The notes under the pieces are model-generated. The model did not search any database and was not told where the DNA came from. It was given only the letters and a program-made list of their open reading frames with translations. From contig JAOAFK010000007.1 of assembly GCA_026416315.1 (NCBI GenBank), positions 1 through 18,931 of the forward strand: a stretch of 18,931 nucleotides of DNA, given 5' to 3'. This DNA is from Syntrophorhabdaceae bacterium (GTDB lineage: Bacteria; Desulfobacterota; Syntrophorhabdia; Syntrophorhabdales; Syntrophorhabdaceae). Positions 15,496 through 18,931 of the stretch are shown piece by piece; the first letter of the stretch is position 1, and the number at the start of each line of letters is the position of its first letter. The translations under genes were made by a program, and so were the position numbers.

Positions 15496-15516
15496 GATAC
15501 AGTTCAAAACTGCATC
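15496..15516. repeat. Inverted repeat in the HU leader (possible operator or hairpin)
   Basis: GATACAGTT and AACTGCATC form nine-base arms with one mismatch (G-U pairable in the RNA) around CAA. It lies 30-50 bases before the HU start codon, probably inside the transcribed leader. It could be a repressor site or an RNA stem that affects HU translation; nothing in the sequence decides between them. Confidence 0.4.
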
Positions 15517-15536
15517 TATAAATTGTTTATAATCTT

Positions 15537-15594
15537 TTAATAAAATTATTAAAAAAAATATTCAACATTTTTTTTTCAATTTTTTTAAAAAATT
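15537..15594 (-). promoter_or_regulatory. A/T-tract region with candidate HU promoter
   Basis: This stretch is almost pure A/T with tracts A8 (15551-15558), T9 (15568-15576), T7 (15580-15586) and A6 (15587-15592), likely bent DNA. On the minus strand TTGAAT (15565-15560) with a 17-base spacer and TATTAA (15542-15537) is the best promoter guess, each box four of six; TATAAA at 15531-15526 is another possible -10. No GC-rich terminator for lolD is visible here, so some readthrough into HU is possible. Confidence 0.4.
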
Positions 15595-16281
15595 TTAATA
15601 ATTCAGTTCAAAAAGTTCTCCGTCTATCATATTAAACCTTCTTTTACCCATGGAACCCAATTCAGGGTCATGGGTCACAAGTATAAGTGTTGATGAAATC
15701 TTTTCATATGTATGGATTATGTATTTCAGAACCTCTTTTCCTGTCTTTCTATCAAGATTACCCGTGGGCTCGTCAGCAAGGATAATTTCAGGCTCATTGA
15801 TAAGGGCCCTTGCAATAGCCACCCTCTGTTGCTCTCCACCAGACAGTTCTCCTGGTTTATGATTTCTTCTGTCCTTAAGACCCATCATATCAAGAAATTC
15901 CTCTGCCTTTTTCAAGGCTTCTTGGACTTTCACCCTTTTAATCAAAAGCGGCATGGCAATGTTTTCAATGACGGTAAAATCTTGCAGGAGATGATAAAAT
16001 TGAAATACAAAACCAATCTTTTCATTCCTGAAATTACTTGCCTGGTCTTCATTAAATTTACCTATATCTTCCCCTTTGTATAGTATCTCTCCATCTGTGG
16101 GTCTATCCAGTGCCCCTAATATATGGAGGAATGTGCTTTTCCCTGCACCGGATGGCCCCATAATTGTAATAAAATCACCTTTTATAACATCAAGGCTTAT
16201 CCCTTTTAAAACATTTATCTCGCTACCATCCTTTTTGAAGACCTTTGTAACATTTAAAACCTTTAAAATAACCTGATCCAT
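15595..16281 (-). CDS. lolD: Lipoprotein-releasing ABC transporter ATPase
   Basis: 228-residue ABC ATPase of the LolD/MacB group. Walker A is GPSGAGKST (42-50), the Q-loop glutamine is Gln94, the signature is LSGGEQQ (146-152), Walker B is IILADE (166-171) and the switch histidine is His204 in VTHD. With the LolC/E membrane partner encoded three bases upstream, it powers extraction of lipoproteins from the inner membrane for transfer to LolA and the outer membrane. The MacB-like alternative is unlikely because the partner has the LolC/E layout. The ATG at 16281 sits three bases after the lolC stop. Confidence 0.94.
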   Translation of the reverse strand: MDQVILKVLNVTKVFKKDGSEINVLKGISLDVIKGDFITIMGPSGAGKSTFLHILGALDRPTDGEILYKGEDIGKFNEDQASNFRNEKIGFVFQFYHLLQDFTVIENIAMPLLIKRVKVQEALKKAEEFLDMMGLKDRRNHKPGELSGGEQQRVAIARALINEPEIILADEPTGNLDRKTGKEVLKYIIHTYEKISSTLILVTHDPELGSMGKRRFNMIDGELFELNY

Positions 16282-16284
16282 AAA

Positions 16285-17484
16285 CTATTCATACCTTAAA
16301 GTTTCAACAGGGTCTATCTTTGACCCTTTAAAGGAGGGATAGAGGGTTGATAGCACACATATCACAATGGTTATGGATGCGATGAGTATCACATCAAAAA
16401 GACTAATCTTAACAGGTAGGGTGCTTATATAATATATGTCTTCTGGGAGTTTAATAATTTTGTATCTCCTTATTATCTCACAAATTGAATAACCACTTAC
16501 TGAACCTATGACAGCACCTGTTATACCTATTGTAATACCTTCAACCATAAATATCTTCATAATGCTTCTCTTTTTTGCACCCATGGCCTTTAATATGGCT
16601 ATATCCTTTTTCTTCTCCATAACTGTCATAACAAGAGAACTTATAATGTTGAAGCTTGCCACAAATATTATAAGGGCAAGGATGATAAACATGGCTATCT
16701 TTTCAAGCTTTAATGCAGAAAAAAGGTTCTTGTTCATCTCTATCCATGTCCTTGCAAAAAAACCGAATCCCATATCTTTCATAATCTCCCTTCTTATCTC
16801 ATTTACCCTGTAAACATCCCTTACCTTTACCTCAATGCCTGTTGATTTTATCCCTAAAAGATCCTCCACATCTTTCAAGGACATGACCACAAGGGTATTG
16901 TCTATTTCATACATACCTGTTTCAAACACCCCGCCTACCCTTGCCCTTACGGTTTCAGGAATTGCACCTGCTGGCGAAACCCCTGCAAATGGTACCATAA
17001 GGGATGTAAAATCGCCCTTGAATAAACCGAGGTGTTTTGCCAGTTCTTTTCCTATAAGAATATTTCCTTTTGTATTCAATGATTCAATACTACCCTCTTT
17101 TATAAGTTTTTTCATAAATACTGCATCTTCAGGATTTATGCCTTTTACAATTACACCAGATAACTGTCTGCCACTTTGTAACATTGCCTGAAATGTTGCA
17201 AAAGGAAAGGCATGGGTGACCTCTTTTGACCTCTTAATGATATTTACAATTCGTTCCGGTTCCTTTATATCTTCGTTTAAATTCAGAACGAGTATATGGG
17301 GGTTTATCCCTAATATCCTTTCCCTTATTTCATTCTGGAAACCTGTCATTACTGCTATAACAACTATTAGCGCCATAACACCTATGGCAATTCCTGTAAC
17401 GGAAATCCATGTGGTAAATGAAATAAATGCCTCTTTTCTTTTTGATCGAAGATATCTCAAACCTATCAGGGTCTCATAATTCAT
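16285..17484 (-). CDS. lolC: Lipoprotein-releasing ABC transporter permease (LolC/LolE family)
   Basis: 399-residue inner-membrane permease. One membrane segment near residues 22-45 is followed by a large periplasmic MacB-like domain (about 50-260) and a C-terminal FtsX domain with three segments (about 265-395). It includes IGLRYLRSKRKEAFISF at the start, the MGAKKRSIMKIFMVEG coupling region and the closing YPSFKGSKIDPVETLRYE, typical for LolC/E. Only one such permease is present in the cluster; in such lineages it is thought to act as a homodimer. GAGG nine bases upstream supports the ATG at 17484, three bases after the lysS stop. lysS-lolC-lolD is a tight operon. Confidence 0.94.
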   Translation of the reverse strand: MNYETLIGLRYLRSKRKEAFISFTTWISVTGIAIGVMALIVVIAVMTGFQNEIRERILGINPHILVLNLNEDIKEPERIVNIIKRSKEVTHAFPFATFQAMLQSGRQLSGVIVKGINPEDAVFMKKLIKEGSIESLNTKGNILIGKELAKHLGLFKGDFTSLMVPFAGVSPAGAIPETVRARVGGVFETGMYEIDNTLVVMSLKDVEDLLGIKSTGIEVKVRDVYRVNEIRREIMKDMGFGFFARTWIEMNKNLFSALKLEKIAMFIILALIIFVASFNIISSLVMTVMEKKKDIAILKAMGAKKRSIMKIFMVEGITIGITGAVIGSVSGYSICEIIRRYKIIKLPEDIYYISTLPVKISLFDVILIASITIVICVLSTLYPSFKGSKIDPVETLRYE

Positions 17485-17487
17485 AAT

Positions 17488-18931
17488 CTATGGCCTCAAA
17501 AGGGGAAAAAGTATCACTTCCCTTATAGAAGAGCTATCTGTTAATAGCATGGTGAGTCTGTCTATGCCTATCCCCTCACCTGCGGTGGGTGGTAGGCCAT
17601 ATTCAAGGGCCATTATGTAGTCTTCATCCATTGTGGCTCCTTCTTCCCTTTCATTTATCTGCTCTAAAAACCTTGCCCTCTGGTCTTCAGGGTCGTTTAA
17701 TTCATTGAAACCATTTGCTACTTCCATGCCTGCAATGTATAATTCAAACCTTTCTGTTAATTCTGGATTTAGCTTGCTTCTTTTTGCAAGGGGAGATACA
17801 TCTACAGGATAATCAGTAATAAAGGTAGGCTGAAACAGATGCCTTTCACACAAATCTTCAAAAATCTTTGTTATGAGTTTTCCTCTTTTCAGTTTTTCTG
17901 GAGAATCTATACCTGCTTCTTTTGCAATATCTATCAGTTTATCATAGTTTAGGTGTTCCATATCAATGCCTGCTAATTCTTTGAGGGCACCCATCATGGT
18001 CATTCTTTTCCATGGTCTTGAAAAATCTATTTCCCTGCCACTGTATGTAACTTTATATGAATTAAACAGTTCATACACAAGGGAAGAGATCATATCCTCT
18101 GTGAGTTCCATCATATCTTCATATGTGGCGTATGCCCAGTAGAATTCAAGCATAGTGAATTCAGGGTTATGTTTCACAGAGATCCCTTCGTTTCTAAAAT
18201 TTCTGTTTATTTCAAAAACCCTCTCAAACCCCCCAACTATCAACCTTTTTAGATAGAGTTCAGGGGCAATCCTTAAATACAGGTCAATATCAAGGGCATT
18301 ATGATGGGTAACAAAGGGCTTTGCCACTGCACCACCAGGTATTACCTGCATCATCGGTGTCTCCACCTCTATGAATGACCTTTCTTTCAGATATTCTCTT
18401 ATAAAATCAACTATTTTTGCCCTTTTTATGAAGATCTCCTTTACATGGGGATTAACGATTAAATCAAGGTACCTCTTTCTATATCTCTCTTCTACATCTT
18501 TTAAGCCATGCCATTTTTCAGGAAGGGGTCTCAATGATTTTGTGAGGAGTTTAATCTCCTCGGCGAGTATGGTTAATTCACCTGTTTTTGTTTTAAAAAC
18601 CCTACCTTTGACACCGATAATATCGCCTATATCGAATCTTTTAAAAACTGTATAATCCGGTGTTTTTAATATATCCTTTCTCACATAGATTTGAATCCTG
18701 CCTGATCTATCCTGTATATGGGAAAATGTACTTTTTCCGAAATCTCTTAACGCCATAATCCTTCCTGCAACAGAAATCTGTTCGTTGAGGCCCTCAAGCT
18801 CTTGTTCAGAATAATTACCGAACTTTTTTAATATTTCTTCTGCTGTTACATAAGGTCCTCTATCCCTGGGATATGTATCAATCCCCATCTCCCTTAATGC
18901 CTTTTCCTTTTCCTTTCTCACAGCTATAAGT
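17488..18931 (-). CDS. lysS: Lysyl-tRNA synthetase, class II (5' end outside window)
   Basis: Charges tRNA(Lys) in the cytoplasm. About 480 residues are visible. They comprise an N-terminal OB-fold anticodon-binding domain (ISVAGRIMALRDFGKSTFSHIQD) and the class II core with motif 1 (FIEVETPMMQVIPGGAVAKPF), motif 2 (FEINRNFRNEGIS...NPEFTMLEFY) and motif 3 (GEGIGIDRLTMLLT), ending ILFPLLRP as the family does. A GTG at 18921 could be read as a start, but the frame is open to the edge (LIA before it), and homologues have a few more residues before the RKEKEKALREMG region, so the true start is probably outside. First visible gene of the operon with lolC and lolD. Confidence 0.97.
   Translation of the reverse strand, partial: LIAVRKEKEKALREMGIDTYPRDRGPYVTAEEILKKFGNYSEQELEGLNEQISVAGRIMALRDFGKSTFSHIQDRSGRIQIYVRKDILKTPDYTVFKRFDIGDIIGVKGRVFKTKTGELTILAEEIKLLTKSLRPLPEKWHGLKDVEERYRKRYLDLIVNPHVKEIFIKRAKIVDFIREYLKERSFIEVETPMMQVIPGGAVAKPFVTHHNALDIDLYLRIAPELYLKRLIVGGFERVFEINRNFRNEGISVKHNPEFTMLEFYWAYATYEDMMELTEDMISSLVYELFNSYKVTYSGREIDFSRPWKRMTMMGALKELAGIDMEHLNYDKLIDIAKEAGIDSPEKLKRGKLITKIFEDLCERHLFQPTFITDYPVDVSPLAKRSKLNPELTERFELYIAGMEVANGFNELNDPEDQRARFLEQINEREEGATMDEDYIMALEYGLPPTAGEGIGIDRLTMLLTDSSSIREVILFPLLRP

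Noticed and set aside
15712..16083. A 123-codon plus-strand open frame opposite lolD
   Set aside because: It covers the Walker B, signature and Q-loop coding region of lolD on the other strand and has no support of its own.
1..18931. tRNA or rRNA genes, CRISPR arrays, transposase or phage genes, riboswitch-like leaders
   Set aside because: Nothing recognisable of these types was seen by eye on either strand; short leaders and tight gene packing leave little room. A covariance-model scan would be needed to exclude small RNAs fully.

Overview
The window reads as a stretch of core and energy-metabolism genes from an AT-rich, anaerobic, double-membraned bacterium. The Lol lipoprotein-export ABC genes and an AmpG-type muropeptide permease imply an outer membrane and peptidoglycan recycling. 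The 2-oxoacid:ferredoxin oxidoreductase and a giant ATP-dependent 2-hydroxyacyl-CoA dehydratase activase imply anaerobic, ferredoxin-based metabolism. The order precorrin-2 dehydrogenase, CcsA, hemA, hemC and the lysS-lolC-lolD run resemble what is known from the former Deltaproteobacteria (Desulfobacterota and neighbours). That placement is inference; no rRNA is present to settle it. Genes are packed tightly, with no intergenic gap above about 130 bases, and no tRNA, rRNA, CRISPR array, insertion sequence or prophage gene was seen.

Layout: (1) 1-3122, minus strand: an RfaH-type NusG paralogue, a hotdog thioesterase, korA (fused gamma-alpha) and korB (cut by the window edge), transcribed from right to left as one operon. 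(2) 3225-5257, plus strand: a class-II cyclic-nucleotide-phosphodiesterase-like metallo-beta-lactamase-fold protein, then AmpG. (3) 5219-11123, minus strand: a 1382-residue double activase/dehydratase-like protein, an overlapping CorC/HlyC-family membrane protein, then a small exported protein of unknown function with its own strong-looking promoter; this last gene overlaps the end of ampG tail to tail. (4) 11232-15131, plus strand: acylphosphatase, precorrin-2 dehydrogenase, CcsA-like haem/cytochrome c assembly protein, glutamyl-tRNA reductase and hydroxymethylbilane synthase, a tetrapyrrole operon with two long gene overlaps. (5) 15197-18931, minus strand: lysS (5' end outside the window), lolC and lolD with 3-base gaps, then HU. 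A hairpin between hemC and HU can terminate both strands.

The genes fit together as follows. KorAB makes acyl-CoA and reduced ferredoxin, and the neighbouring thioesterase could release acyl-CoA products. The activase family uses ATP to push a low-potential electron into radical dehydratases. The tetrapyrrole operon supplies sirohaem and haem, and CcsA serves cytochrome c assembly. The points most worth a second look are the apparent CTG start of korA, the RfaH-type antiterminator at the head of a KOR operon instead of a polysaccharide operon, the giant activase in which both ATPase halves keep their iron-sulfur cysteines, apparently leaderless divergent promoters at 3122/3225, and the A/T-tract and palindrome-bearing control region of HU. 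I saw no convincing wholly new defence or mobile system.
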